Source of the DNA: Nitrospirota bacterium
GTDB taxonomy: Bacteria; Nitrospirota; Leptospirillia; Leptospirillales; Leptospirillaceae
DNA length: 64,000 nucleotides
NCBI GenBank assembly: GCA_021840555.1
Contig: JAKBXW010000003.1
Coordinates: 1 to 64,000, forward strand
Direction: 5' to 3'
The translations under genes were made by a program, and so were the position numbers. How positions within the stretch are numbered: the stretch's first letter is position 1; each line of letters opens with the position of its first letter. Below the pieces are notes generated by a model. The model was not told where the DNA came from, made no database searches, and was given only the letters and a program-made list of their open reading frames with translations. Below are positions 52,488 to 63,570 of this stretch, in pieces.

Positions 52488-54221
52488 ATGGCGGATGAGT
52501 GGGTTGAATCGGTCCGGCGAGCAACCGATCTGGCAGAGATTGCTTCGCGCTACGTCAACCTCAGGAAACGCGGACAAAAATGGGTGGGCCTGTGCCCGTT
52601 CCACGACGAAAAATCTCCCTCATTTCAAATCGATCCAGACAAACAGCTCTATTACTGCTTCGGGTGCCACGCCGGAGGAGATGTCTTTCGCCTGGTCGAA
52701 AAACTTGAGCACAAGTCATTCGGCGAGGCGGTACGGCTTCTCTCGGCCGAGGCCGGCATTCCTGTTCCCGAAAGGGGGACCGCGGAGGAGAGGGACCGCC
52801 GCGAACGTTTCCGGCAGGCGATGCTTCTGGCCGAGCGAATCTACCGACGGGAACTGGTTTCTCCCGGCGGCCAGGAGGCGCGTCGCTACCTTTCGGAGGA
52901 CCGGGGTCTGACCGAAGAGACCATTGACCGCTTCGGACTCGGGTGGGCCGGAACCGGCTCGGTTCTTTCCGCCGCTTGCTCCGGAGGCGGAAAGGCGCTT
53001 CCCATGGCGCCGGAGGAGCTGTCCTCCGTTTTCGAACAGGCCGGAATGGTCCGGAAGGGCGCCTCCGGCATGGGGGATCTCTTTCGGAACCGGGTCATGA
53101 TCCCGATCCGGGAGCGCACCGGAGCAGCGCCGACGGGCTTCGGAGGCCGCCTGATCGAGGACGGTTCGCGTTTTCCGAAGTACATGAACTCGTCCGAATC
53201 GGCCTTCTTCCGGAAACGGGAAATCCTCTTCGGCCTCGACCAGGCCGCGGAGAGCCTCGGACGGGAGGGACGGGCCCTGGTCGTCGAAGGATACTTCGAC
53301 GTGATGCGCCTCTCCCAGGAGGGAATCGGCGGGGTCGTGGCTCCTCTCGGAACCGCCCTCGGTCCGGCCCATGTCTCGACCCTCAAGAAGCACGTCCGGG
53401 AGGTCGTCCTTCTCTTCGACGGAGACCGGGCGGGGCGGGATGCCGCGGTGCGGATCATCGGGCGCTTCCTCTGGGATCCCGACCTCCAGTTTCGGGCCGT
53501 CTGGCTGCCCGATGGCATGGATCCGGACCAGTGGGTCGCCCGGGAGGGAGGCTCCGGCATCCGGAGGGTCCTCGATGGCGCCCTTCCCATGGGGGACTTC
53601 GTCCTCGACTGGCTCGCCGCCTCCCTCGACCGCATCCGGAAAGCCCCGGGAGGCGAGGGGAAGGCCGCCCTGGTCGCCGACTTTCTCTCCATGGTGCGGG
53701 CCTTCCCGGACCTCGAGGTCCAGGAACAGCTCCTTGAACGCGGGGCCATTCTCCTCGAAACCATGAAGGACCTCCTGGCGATGCAGCTTCTCACGGGAGA
53801 TTCCGAACCCGGCCGGGGAAAGGGCAAGCCGGACGAGGTCGCTCCGGGGGGACTGAACAACCGGGGTCTGGCCTGGCGAAACATAATCGTCGAGCTCGCC
53901 CGGCTCTGGGTGGACGGGGGAGCCCCCCATCCGAAGGACCTCTGGAGACGCGAGGACTTTTCCTTCATCGGCGATCCCTCACTCGCGGAGCTTCTCGATG
54001 GCCTCTGGGCTCTGGAAAAATCGCCCTCCGACGGTCTCCACGATCTTCTGAGGAAGGATTCTTTTCTCTGGAGCCAATGGTATGACCTGCCTTCGGACCC
54101 GGGATCCAGGCAGGTGCGCCTCGACGACATCACCGCGGCAGTTCGCCGCCTGTCCCGAAAAAATGCCCGCCGCGCGCCGCTTTGGCCAAAAGACAAGAGC
54201 GCGGACATGCAAAACGCGTAA
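52488..54221 (+). CDS. dnaG: DNA primase DnaG
   Basis: A 577-aa primase. Zinc finger CPFHDEKSPSF...CFGCHAGGDVF, core domain with FRNRVMIPI and GFGGRLIEDGS..KYMNS, TOPRIM motifs LVVEGYFDVMRL and VLLFDGDRAGRDAA, and a short C-terminal helicase-binding part. ATG 52488 is preferred to an upstream ATG at 52431. Confidence 0.97.
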   Translation: MADEWVESVRRATDLAEIASRYVNLRKRGQKWVGLCPFHDEKSPSFQIDPDKQLYYCFGCHAGGDVFRLVEKLEHKSFGEAVRLLSAEAGIPVPERGTAEERDRRERFRQAMLLAERIYRRELVSPGGQEARRYLSEDRGLTEETIDRFGLGWAGTGSVLSAACSGGGKALPMAPEELSSVFEQAGMVRKGASGMGDLFRNRVMIPIRERTGAAPTGFGGRLIEDGSRFPKYMNSSESAFFRKREILFGLDQAAESLGREGRALVVEGYFDVMRLSQEGIGGVVAPLGTALGPAHVSTLKKHVREVVLLFDGDRAGRDAAVRIIGRFLWDPDLQFRAVWLPDGMDPDQWVAREGGSGIRRVLDGALPMGDFVLDWLAASLDRIRKAPGGEGKAALVADFLSMVRAFPDLEVQEQLLERGAILLETMKDLLAMQLLTGDSEPGRGKGKPDEVAPGGLNNRGLAWRNIIVELARLWVDGGAPHPKDLWRREDFSFIGDPSLAELLDGLWALEKSPSDGLHDLLRKDSFLWSQWYDLPSDPGSRQVRLDDITAAVRRLSRKNARRAPLWPKDKSADMQNA

Positions 54222-54234
54222 TAAGGGAGACTGA

Positions 54235-56007
<1,773 letters not shown>

Positions 56008-56029
56008 GAGGGGGAACGACTCACAACAG

Positions 56030-56104
56030 GGGCCTATAGCTCAACGGCAGAGCTGCCGGCTCATAACCGGTTGGTTCCAGGTTCGAATCCTGGTGGGCCC
56101 ACCA
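56030..56104 (+). tRNA. tRNA-Met (CAT)
   Basis: 75 nt with encoded CCA: acceptor GGGCCTA/TGGGCCC (one G-U), anticodon stem GCCGG/CCGGT with loop CTCATAA, T-loop GTTCGAATC. CAT anticodons also occur in tRNA-Ile2 modified to lysidine; which it is cannot be settled by eye. It is not an initiator type (1-72 is G-C). Confidence 0.9.
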
Positions 56105-56119
56105 TAATAACAAAACGAG

Positions 56120-56878
56120 ATGGAAAGGATAGGTCACTTGGACGTGGGACCTTCGGTCCAGGATACGCTGGCCCTGGTTTATCGGTTGCAGACGATCGAC
56201 AGCGAAATGGCCCACATCAACCAGGAAATAGAGGCAAGCCGGGAAGCCCTCCGCGAAAAGGAAGAAGCTCTCGAAAACCTCGCCCAGACCATGGAGTCCG
56301 AGAAGAACGAGATCCTCCGCCTGGGGCGGGATCGCCGGGACCGGGAGGAGGAACTCCGGACCAACGAGCATATCATCTCCGAGAACAAGAAGAAGAACAA
56401 GGAACTCAAGCATTCCCGCGAGATCCAGGCCTATCTGGCCGAGATGGAGTTCAGAAGGGACGAGGTCGAACGGCTTCAGGAGGAGATCCTCCGGATCATG
56501 GAGACCCAGGAGAATCTCGAGAAGGCCCTGAAGGAGCGCGAAGCCGAATTCGTAGGCCGGCGTGAGGAGATGGAGGCCTTCCGGACCGCTTCCGCTGAGG
56601 AAAACAGCGACAGGGCGGAACGCATTCGCGGTCTGGAAGTGGAAAAGGCCGCCCTCACGGAACAATTCCCCGCCCCCCTTTTCCAGCAGTACACCCGCCT
56701 TCGCCAGTCCCACAGAAACGGTCTGGTCATCTCCCGCATCACGAACGGGACCTGCGAGGTCTGCCGCATGACGCTCCCCCCCCGGACCCTGACCGAGGTA
56801 AAAAAACGGCAGAAAATCGTTCCCTGCCTCCATTGCCAGCGATGGCTCTTCATGGAGGAACTCCCGGCCGGAAACTAG
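56120..56878 (+). CDS. Zinc-ribbon coiled-coil protein (CT398/zf-RING_7-like)
   Basis: A 252-aa protein: a long N-terminal coiled coil (residues ~15-170, e.g. HINQEIEASREALREKEEAL) and a C-terminal C4 zinc ribbon, TCEVCRMTLPPRTL with PCLHCQRWLF. The family resembles chlamydial CT398 and mycobacterial proteins encoded beside rnpB or RNase H-type genes. Function is not established. It sits between tRNA-Met and rnpB. Confidence 0.85.
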   Translation: MERIGHLDVGPSVQDTLALVYRLQTIDSEMAHINQEIEASREALREKEEALENLAQTMESEKNEILRLGRDRRDREEELRTNEHIISENKKKNKELKHSREIQAYLAEMEFRRDEVERLQEEILRIMETQENLEKALKEREAEFVGRREEMEAFRTASAEENSDRAERIRGLEVEKAALTEQFPAPLFQQYTRLRQSHRNGLVISRITNGTCEVCRMTLPPRTLTEVKKRQKIVPCLHCQRWLFMEELPAGN

Positions 56879-56885
56879 GCCGGAC

Positions 56886-57277
56886 CGGCACGGCGTCCTC
56901 CGGAATTCGGATCCGGACCAAAGACGGGCAGGTGGCCGCCCGGAATCCTTCGGGAATCCGGGAGGAAAGTCCGAGCACCACAGGGCAGGGCGCTGGGTAA
57001 CACCCAGTCCTGGCGACAGGAAGGAAAGTGCCACAGAAAACAAACCGCCGGACCTTTGTCCGGTAAGGGTGAAAAGGCGAGGTAAGAGCTCACCGCGTCT
57101 CCGGCGACGGAGACGGCATGGTAAACCCCGCCCGGTGCAAGACCAAATAGGGAGGCTCGCAGCAATGCGGAAGGCCGGCCCGGCCCACGCCTCCGGGTAA
57201 GGTCGCTAGAGTCCAGGGGCAACCCTGGTCCCAGAGTAATGGCCACCCTCGACAGAACTCGGCTTATGACCGTGCTT
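56886..57277 (+). ncRNA. rnpB: RNase P RNA (bacterial type A)
   Basis: The catalytic RNA of RNase P. Conserved parts in order: GAGGAAAGTCCGAGCACC (P4 region, CR-I), CACAGAAAACAAACCGCCG, GTAAGGGTGAAAAGG, GGTAAGAGCTCACCGCG, AAACCCCGCCCGGTGCAAGA and the 3' P4 strand ACAGAACTCGGCTTATG. P1 can form between GCACGG (56888-56893) and CCGTGC (57270-57275). Exact ends are approximate. Confidence 0.95.
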
Positions 57278-57312
57278 TGCCGGATCCGAAATCCGAAGGA
57301 CAGATCTCTCCG

Positions 57313-58692
57313 ATGCCCGACTCCCCCGAATCCCTGCCTTACGACGGGATCTCCCTGGTCTCAGATCCCGTCCACGGCTATCTCTCCTTCGTGGACACCC
57401 CGGCCCATCCCTCGGGGTACACCGAACGGGACCTGATCGATCATCCCTGGGTCCAGCGCCTCCGGTCGATCTATCAGCTCCAGAGCGCCCGATTCGTCTT
57501 TCCCTCCGCCGAGCACACGCGGTTCGCCCATTCCCTGGGGGCGATGCACGTGGCCGGCCGATTCGCCCGGCAGCTTTATCCGGCCCTTTCCGACCGCTTC
57601 TCGCTCCCCTTCTTCGAAACCCTTCTCCGGGTCGCCGCCCTCCTTCACGATACCGGACACGGCCCCTTCTGCCACTTTTTCGACGAAAACGTCTCCCTCC
57701 CCCGATTCGGACGCACCCACGAACAGATGAGCCAGATTCTGATCCGTGGCCCCCTCCGGCCGGTGATCGAGCGCATCGACCGGGGTCTTTCCGGGCCCTT
57801 CGCCCCGGGGGAGCGCCTCTCGGCGGACTGGATCGCCTACCTCGTCGGAAAGGGGAAGGGTCCGAATCCGGTCCCGGCGGATCTCCCGATCCTCGAATCC
57901 CTGAAACCCCTCTACTCGGGAATCTTCACGGTCGACAATCTCGACTATGTCCTGCGTGACAGCTACATGTGCGGCGTCTCCGCCGGCCACGTTGACCTCG
58001 AACGCCTCCTCTACTACACCCATTACCAGAAGGGCCGTCTGGTCCTCCACCGGGCGGGGCTTGGAGTCTTCGAACAGTTCATCCAGATCCGCCGATACAT
58101 GTACGCGCAGATCTACTTCCACCGGACCACCCGGGCCTTCGACCTGGCCCTCCGGGAACTCCTGGGAGAAACGCTCCGGGAGCTTCTGCCCACCGACCCC
58201 GCCTCCGATCTCGATCGCTACCGGCTCCTCACCGACCACTTCCTCCTCGAGCACGTGAAGGGGTGGGCCACCGCGCAAAGCCCCCTTCTCCGGCGCCTGG
58301 GAGAGGGATGGCGGCGTTTCCTTTCCCGGGAAAAGGCCTGGGAACTGGTCTACGAACGGGTCCGGACAGGCTCCGGAGGGTGTCGGGGACGCATACCCGA
58401 CCCCGACACCCTCCGGAAGGAGGCGGAAAGGAACGGACTCCGGCTGGGGGAGGCATCGCTCGCCGTCGACGTGGCGAGCCGGGACGCCCGGCCCGAGAAT
58501 CCCCGCTCGACGGGACCCGCCCCCATTGCGGTCTACGACCCCCTGTCCGGCCATGTGGGGACCGGACTTCTCGAAGAAATGCTCGAGGGAATCCCCGTCC
58601 GCCAGGAAATCGTCCGGGTCTTCGGCAAGGGACTCCCCGATCTGCCGGAGGCCTCCCGCATCTTCGCCCGGATTTTCGACCCGGAGCGCTGA
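57313..58692 (+). CDS. HD-domain phosphohydrolase (dGTPase/SAMHD1-like)
   Basis: A 459-aa HD-superfamily enzyme. Metal-binding motifs are FAHSLGAMHVAGRFA, AALLHDTGHGPFCHFF (HD) and the late Asp in VDNLDYVLRDSYM. Proteins of this YdhJ-type group hydrolyse (d)NTPs or related phosphates. ATG 57313 is chosen because an in-frame ATG at 57277 lies in the RNase P RNA end. Confidence 0.85.
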   Translation: MPDSPESLPYDGISLVSDPVHGYLSFVDTPAHPSGYTERDLIDHPWVQRLRSIYQLQSARFVFPSAEHTRFAHSLGAMHVAGRFARQLYPALSDRFSLPFFETLLRVAALLHDTGHGPFCHFFDENVSLPRFGRTHEQMSQILIRGPLRPVIERIDRGLSGPFAPGERLSADWIAYLVGKGKGPNPVPADLPILESLKPLYSGIFTVDNLDYVLRDSYMCGVSAGHVDLERLLYYTHYQKGRLVLHRAGLGVFEQFIQIRRYMYAQIYFHRTTRAFDLALRELLGETLRELLPTDPASDLDRYRLLTDHFLLEHVKGWATAQSPLLRRLGEGWRRFLSREKAWELVYERVRTGSGGCRGRIPDPDTLRKEAERNGLRLGEASLAVDVASRDARPENPRSTGPAPIAVYDPLSGHVGTGLLEEMLEGIPVRQEIVRVFGKGLPDLPEASRIFARIFDPER

Positions 58693-58712
58693 ACCGGCCT
58701 GTCCCGGGCGCT

Positions 58713-59633
58713 TTAAGGGGGACGGATACGGAAAAGGGGCAGGACCAGGTCGTGGGGACGCTGGCGCTTGGCCCGCTCCACCCCCGCGACTCCGCTCGCG
58801 CCCATGAGGTTCACGTACCGGACACCCGCCCCCGCCGTCCGGACCACTTCCCGCGTCATGAGGCTTCCCGGATTGGAGACCCCTTCCCCCCGGGCCTCGA
58901 GAAAGCAGACGAGTATCTTTCCGTCCGGGGATCGGCCGTACCACTGGAGGCCAAGGATCCGTCCCGGCTCTTCGAGAACCCACCCCTCGAGAAACCCCTC
59001 CTTCCCAAGGGCGATCGCCCGCTCGAAGCTCCTTCCAAGATCCGCAGCCAGCAGGCCTTCGACTTCGGAGCGGGCCACTTCCTGTCTTCTGCGGACGAAG
59101 GCCTCAGAAAGCTCCCGGAGGCCGGGGAGATCTCCGGAGGTGACGGGTCGGGTCCGGGCCCCCGGATGATCCCGCCTGAATCGGTTTTCCTCCCAGCGAA
59201 GGGAGCGGCCTCCCCGGCCGGAAAGGTCGCCGAGAGAGGAAGCGACCACGAGATATTCGCGTTCGGAAGGCTCGATCCGGAAGGAACCGGAGGGAAGGGC
59301 CCCCAGGGGACAGTTTTCGAGAAAGGGAGGCACACGGCCTCCAGATTCTTCAGAAAGTCTGGAAAACAGGTTCTCGAGAAGGAGTCCCCGGGACCGGGCC
59401 GTGAGGTCGGAGCCAAAAAAGAAGGGCGGGGGCAGGGGAAGAAAGAGGGCTCCGTCGGACGTCTCGCCCAAAAGAAGTGCCCCGAAGGCCTCCGTCGTCC
59501 AGGAGCGGAGCGTAAGGCGTTCGGCAAAAAGAAGGTGGGCCGCCGGATGGAGCCAGGAGAAGGGAGCCGGGCCATAGGCCGAAAGGACGGCCCGGAGGCC
59601 GGAGGACGAAATCGCGGGGCGCGCCTCCGTCAT
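58713..59633 (-). CDS. DUF2156-like acyltransferase (GNAT fold), putative
   Basis: A ~306-aa protein with a GNAT-like layout. The C-terminal segment LMGASGVAGVERAKRQRPHD resembles DUF2156/LPG-synthase C-domains, where a G-x-x-x-x-K-x-x-x-x-P motif closes the acceptor site. The middle has TSGDLPGLRELSEAFVRRRQ and ILGLQWYGRSPDGK. It overlaps the YkgJ-like gene by ATGA. A polar-lipid or protein aminoacylation role would be a guess. Confidence 0.6.
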   Translation of the reverse strand: MTEARPAISSSGLRAVLSAYGPAPFSWLHPAAHLLFAERLTLRSWTTEAFGALLLGETSDGALFLPLPPPFFFGSDLTARSRGLLLENLFSRLSEESGGRVPPFLENCPLGALPSGSFRIEPSEREYLVVASSLGDLSGRGGRSLRWEENRFRRDHPGARTRPVTSGDLPGLRELSEAFVRRRQEVARSEVEGLLAADLGRSFERAIALGKEGFLEGWVLEEPGRILGLQWYGRSPDGKILVCFLEARGEGVSNPGSLMTREVVRTAGAGVRYVNLMGASGVAGVERAKRQRPHDLVLPLFRIRPP

Positions 59634-60136
59634 GCAAGGCGGGAGCGTTCCGGCTCCGGAAGAGGGAGAATGGCCCGGTAGTGGGGGCGGTCCTCTCCCC
59701 GGGCGAGCGTGCGGATCCGGTCGGCCTCTTCCGGAGTGATCCGGGCCCATTCCTCCTCACGGAACCGTTCGGCAAAGTCCCGGAAGAAGGCGGGGGTCTC
59801 CCGAAGGGCGAAGGGACAGTCGGGATCGAGCGCCAGGAGAAAACCCCCGTCCCGGTGGACGAGGACCAGGGGATAGAGGCGGCAGTCGGCGGGATGCTCT
59901 CCCCAGACCCCGCACCGGTCTCTCTCCGGACGAAGGGCGTCGCAGACCAGGACCGGAAGGTCCATCCGGCCGAGACCCGGCCGGAGACCGATGGGGGAGG
60001 GGGGGCGGAAGGGGGCGGGAAGGGACTCCCCCTCTTCCGGACGGGCGGCCCACGGCGTCAGGACTCCGGGTTCGGTGAAGTGGCAGCAGAGCCGGCATTC
60101 CCGGCAGAGCGCTCCGGGAACGGGAAGGACGACCAT
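59630..60136 (-). CDS. YkgJ-family cysteine-cluster protein
   Basis: A 168-aa protein with the cysteine pattern of the YkgJ/zinc-iron-binding family: ALCRECRLCCHFTEPGVLT at the start and DRCGVWGEHPADCRLYPLVL later. The family probably binds Fe/Zn or an Fe-S cluster; no reaction known. ATG 60136 overlaps the hflX stop (TGATG). Confidence 0.8.
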   Translation of the reverse strand: MVVLPVPGALCRECRLCCHFTEPGVLTPWAARPEEGESLPAPFRPPSPIGLRPGLGRMDLPVLVCDALRPERDRCGVWGEHPADCRLYPLVLVHRDGGFLLALDPDCPFALRETPAFFRDFAERFREEEWARITPEEADRIRTLARGEDRPHYRAILPLPEPERSRLA

Positions 60137-61803
60137 CAGTCGAAGCCTCCGGCCACCAGGGATTCGAGGGGCTTTTCGAAGAGGCGCGTCTCGAGGATCC
60201 GTTCGAGGGGACGGAGGCTCTCCGGATCGAGGGCCGAGACGAAGACCGCCCCCGGATAGCGCAGGGCCAGGAGCCTTCGGGTCTCCTCTCCGATGCGGTC
60301 GCACTTGTTGAAAAGGAGAAGCCTCGGGATCCGGTGGAGATCCATCTCCCGGAGGATCGTCTCCACCCTCTCGATCATGAGTTCGCACTGGGGATGGGAG
60401 GCGTCGGTCACATGGACGATGAGGTCGGCGTCACGGAGTTCGTCGAAGGTGGCCATGAAGGCGCGCCTGAGATCGGCGGGAAGGTCCCGGATGAACCCCA
60501 CCGTGTCGGTCAGGATGATCTCCCGCTCCCGGGGAAACCGGAGTCGCCGGGTGGTGGGGTCGAGGGTCGCGAACATCTTGTCCTCCACCAGAACCTGGCT
60601 GTGGGTGAGTCGGTTCAAAAGGGTGGACTTTCCGACGTTGGTGTAGCCCACGAGGGAGACCACGGGGAGGGCCGCCTCCCGGCGCCGGCTTTTTCGGCCC
60701 GAGCGCTCGACCTCGAGGTGGCGGAGACGGGCGGAGAGGGAGGCGATCCGGTCGCGGACCCTGCGCCGGTCCTCCTCGAGGCGGGTCTCGCCCGGTCCCC
60801 GGCCTCCGATCCCCCCTGTCAGGCGGGAAAGGGCGGTGGAGCGCTCGAAGAGGCGGGGGAGGAGGTACTTGAGCTGGGCCAGCTCCACCTGGAGCTTCCC
60901 GTCCCGGCTGTGGGCCCGCCGGGCGAAGATGTCGAGGATGAGCTGGGTCCGGTCAATCACCTTGAGTTCGGTCATCTCGGCGATTTTCCGGACCTGGTTG
61001 GGGGAGAGCTCCTGTTCGAAGATGATCAGGGTTGCGTGGACCTGCAGGGCGTGGATCAGGAGAGACTTGAGCCTGTCCGCGCTCATGAGGGTCGTGGGAT
61101 GGTAGCGGGCGATCCGCTGGCGGACCACACCCAGGACCTCGACGTCGGCGGAGCGCGCGAGTTCGGAGAGCTCGGCCAGGGCATCCTCCTGGTCGGAAAG
61201 GGCGTCGGGGGAGACGGAGACAAGGAGGGCCCTCTCCTGTCCGTGTGTCTTTTTCGTTGCCGCGGACAGGCTTCGGGAGAGCTCCTCCTCGAGCGCCTCG
61301 ACGCGCCCTCCGGACGAGAGGCTTTCCGGACCGAGAGGCCGCGGAGGATCGACGATCCATGGAGGATCCCCCTGGGGATCGGGGTTGATCGTGGCGACGC
61401 TCACCCGGTCGGGGAGCCCGGTGTCCCGATTCATCTGGAGGGCCACCATGGCGTCCAGCCGGAGAAGTGCCAGATCGTTCAGGTCGTCCTGGGAAAGGGC
61501 TTCGCCCTGGAGGTGGGTGTGAACCATCCGGATTCCCCGGAGCGAACGTCCCCCGGACCGGGAGGGCGGAAGCTCCGAGAGGAAGATTTCCCGGGCGGTG
61601 CCCACCACGACCTGGGCCACCGTTCCTTCCCTGGAGACGAGAAGGGCGATCTGCCGTCCGGTTTCATGGCTCAAAAGCGCCATCTGGCGGGCGATTTCAG
61701 GGGTTATCCAGAGGCCGGGGGGAATCCTGCGGCCTTCCAGACGTGTGACGGATTTGAGCTGGCTCGCCTTGAGCCCCGAGAGGTTGCCGGTCGGTCCGGA
61801 AAT
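60136..61803 (-). CDS. hflX: Ribosome-associated GTPase HflX, probable ATT start
   Basis: HflX is a GTPase that splits stalled 70S ribosomes. G motifs are G1 GYTNVGKSTLL, G3 DTVGFIRDLP and G4 NKCD; the glycine-rich linker GGIGGRGPGETRLEEDRR is diagnostic. The first ATG (61683) would drop ~40 family-conserved residues, GNLSGLKASQLKSVTRLEGR and onward. In frame, ATT 61803 follows AAAGGA with 7 bases of spacing and restores the usual N-terminus (555 aa). Heads the leftward hflX-ykgJ-DUF2156 operon. Confidence 0.88.
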   Translation of the reverse strand: MSGPTGNLSGLKASQLKSVTRLEGRRIPPGLWITPEIARQMALLSHETGRQIALLVSREGTVAQVVVGTAREIFLSELPPSRSGGRSLRGIRMVHTHLQGEALSQDDLNDLALLRLDAMVALQMNRDTGLPDRVSVATINPDPQGDPPWIVDPPRPLGPESLSSGGRVEALEEELSRSLSAATKKTHGQERALLVSVSPDALSDQEDALAELSELARSADVEVLGVVRQRIARYHPTTLMSADRLKSLLIHALQVHATLIIFEQELSPNQVRKIAEMTELKVIDRTQLILDIFARRAHSRDGKLQVELAQLKYLLPRLFERSTALSRLTGGIGGRGPGETRLEEDRRRVRDRIASLSARLRHLEVERSGRKSRRREAALPVVSLVGYTNVGKSTLLNRLTHSQVLVEDKMFATLDPTTRRLRFPREREIILTDTVGFIRDLPADLRRAFMATFDELRDADLIVHVTDASHPQCELMIERVETILREMDLHRIPRLLLFNKCDRIGEETRRLLALRYPGAVFVSALDPESLRPLERILETRLFEKPLESLVAGGFD

Positions 61804-61857
61804 GGAGAGATCCTTTCGATGGGGTCCCGGAGTTGGGATCCAGGAGGATTTTCTTTC

Positions 61858-61863
61858 ATTATA
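61858..61863 (-). promoter_or_regulatory. -10 element (TATAAT) of hflX
   Basis: A perfect TATAAT on the minus strand about 55 bases upstream of the proposed hflX start; the -35 position (61886-61881) is poor (CCGAAG). The remaining intergenic stretch to icd (61864-62159) contains no gene and no signal I trust, apart from GGAGG 9 bases before icd. Confidence 0.45.
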
Positions 61864-62159
61864 TCACACCCCGTTTGCGACTTCGGAAGCCTCCCGAGGA
61901 TAGGAAGTCGAAGCGCGATTTTTGCGAGCCCTGTCACATTCCGCACGTTTTCATGAAGGCCGTGCGGATACTGTTGTCAGTTTTCGCACACAACGGGAAA
62001 AAGGTCCTGCATCAATTTAACTTTAGTCCATGAAAACAATGAGTTACAAATCTATAAAATCAGGCATTCAAATTGCTTGGAGAATCCGACGCCCTCCTTT
62101 CAATGAGGAAAGGATTGGGGCCATACCCGGAACGAAACGACGAATGGAGGTTTCAAACG

Positions 62160-63164
62160 ATGGGCAAACATGTCATCACGATGCTTCCCGGAGAGGGAAC
62201 GGGACCGGAGATCTGCGAAGCGGTCCGGAGGATCATCGACCACACCGGCGTGGAGATCGTCTGGGAGTACGAGGAGATCGGCCTCGACTGCCTCGACAAG
62301 TACGGGACTCTTCTCCCCGAAAAGACGATCAAATCGATCGCGAAGAACAAGCTCGCCATCAAGGGACCCACGACCACACCGATCGGCACCGGCCACAAGA
62401 GCGCCAACGTGACGCTCCGCAAAATGTTCGACCTCTACGCGAACGTCCGCCCGGCCAAGCTGATCCCCGTGCTCAAGCGCCCCTGGGACAAGATCGACAT
62501 CCTCACCTTCCGGGAAAACACCGAGGACTCCTACGCCGCCATCGAGCACATGGTCTCGGACGAAGTCGCCCAGTGCCTCAAGGTGATCACCTGGCCCGGT
62601 TCCTACCGGATCGCCGACTTCGCCTTCAAGTGGGCCAAGGCCAACGGCCGCAAGAAGATCCAGTGCGTCCACAAGGCCAACATCATGAAGATGACCGACG
62701 GTCTCTTCCTCGAGGCCTTCCGTGAGGCGGCCAAGAAGTACCCCGAGATCGAATACGGGGACATCATCGTCGACAACTGCTCCATGCAGCTCGTGAGAAA
62801 TCCCGGACAGTTCGACTGCCTGGTCCTCCCGAATCTCTACGGGGACATCCTCTCCGACCTCTGCGCCGGACTGGTGGGCGGTCTCGGATTCGCACCGGGA
62901 GCCAACATCGGCGACAACTGCGCCATCTTCGAGGCGGTCCACGGATCGGCTCCGAAATACGCCGGCATGAAGAAGGTCAACCCATCGGCCGTGCTTCTGT
63001 CCGGCGTGATGATGCTTCGCTGGATTGGGGAGAATGCCGCGGCTGACAAGATCGAGAATGGGATGAACAAGGTTCTGGCGGAAGGGAAGACCCTGACCTA
63101 CGACGCCGGAGGCACCGCCTCGACCGACGAATACGCCGACGCCATCATCAAGGCCATGAACTAA
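62160..63164 (+). CDS. icd: Isocitrate dehydrogenase, catalytic part (Thermus-type)
   Basis: A 334-aa beta-decarboxylating dehydrogenase. Substrate and cofactor segments are SANVTLRKMFDLYANVRP, TFRENTEDSYAAIEH, HKANIMKMTDGLF, NLYGDILSDLCAGLVGG and FEAVHGSAPKYAG. It aligns with the first two thirds of the long isocitrate dehydrogenases of Thermus and alphaproteobacteria and stops where their C-terminal domain begins; that domain is encoded by the next gene. ATG 62160 has GGAGG upstream. TCA-cycle enzyme; NAD or NADP preference not assigned. Confidence 0.9.
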   Translation: MGKHVITMLPGEGTGPEICEAVRRIIDHTGVEIVWEYEEIGLDCLDKYGTLLPEKTIKSIAKNKLAIKGPTTTPIGTGHKSANVTLRKMFDLYANVRPAKLIPVLKRPWDKIDILTFRENTEDSYAAIEHMVSDEVAQCLKVITWPGSYRIADFAFKWAKANGRKKIQCVHKANIMKMTDGLFLEAFREAAKKYPEIEYGDIIVDNCSMQLVRNPGQFDCLVLPNLYGDILSDLCAGLVGGLGFAPGANIGDNCAIFEAVHGSAPKYAGMKKVNPSAVLLSGVMMLRWIGENAAADKIENGMNKVLAEGKTLTYDAGGTASTDEYADAIIKAMN

Positions 63165-63194
63165 GTCCGACACCCAATCACAAGGAGCTGATCA

Positions 63195-63542
63195 ATGCTG
63201 ACGAAAGCGACGACCGGCCGGGCGAAGCGGCCCGCCAAACCCATCACCCTCGTGGGGGTGGATGTCTACATCATCACCGAGAACGGCATTCCCGCCTTCG
63301 ACGACTACGGGGCCTTCAAGATCGAGTTCGTCTCGAACCGGGGCACCAAGGTCTGGCCGGGATACGTGAGCGAGGATCTCATGCTGGTCAACTGGTACCG
63401 CTGCCGCTTCATGGCCACCAAGGCGGTGACCGATGCCGACGTGGACAGCTTCCTGACCCAGCTTTCGAAGAAGTGGAAGTGGTCGGCGGCCCAGAAGCTC
63501 TGGAACTACGGCGACGAAGCCGGCTTCAGCAAGGCCTACTGA
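63195..63542 (+). CDS. Isocitrate dehydrogenase C-terminal domain as a separate protein
   Basis: A 115-aa protein equivalent to the C-terminal domain of Thermus-type isocitrate dehydrogenase: LVGVDVYI, FKIEFVSNRGTKVWPG, VNWYRCRFM and a C-terminal WKWSAAQKLW/GFSKAY helix. In long enzymes this domain is fused and sits at the dimer/tetramer interface. It follows icd by 30 bp with its own AAGGAG and ATG, so the split is a real gene boundary and not a frameshift (icd ends in TAA after a normal C-terminus). Confidence 0.88.
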   Translation: MLTKATTGRAKRPAKPITLVGVDVYIITENGIPAFDDYGAFKIEFVSNRGTKVWPGYVSEDLMLVNWYRCRFMATKAVTDADVDSFLTQLSKKWKWSAAQKLWNYGDEAGFSKAY

Positions 63543-63570
63543 AACGCGTTTCACCGTCTCGAATCTTCGG

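Noticed and set aside
57361-58983. 540-codon frame antisense to the HD-domain gene
   Set aside because: Composition (Gly/Asp/Glu/Pro-rich) is that of a GC-rich shadow frame; the sense frame has clear catalytic motifs.
60334-61956. 540-codon + strand frame over hflX
   Set aside because: Shadow of hflX; the minus strand carries GTPase motifs.
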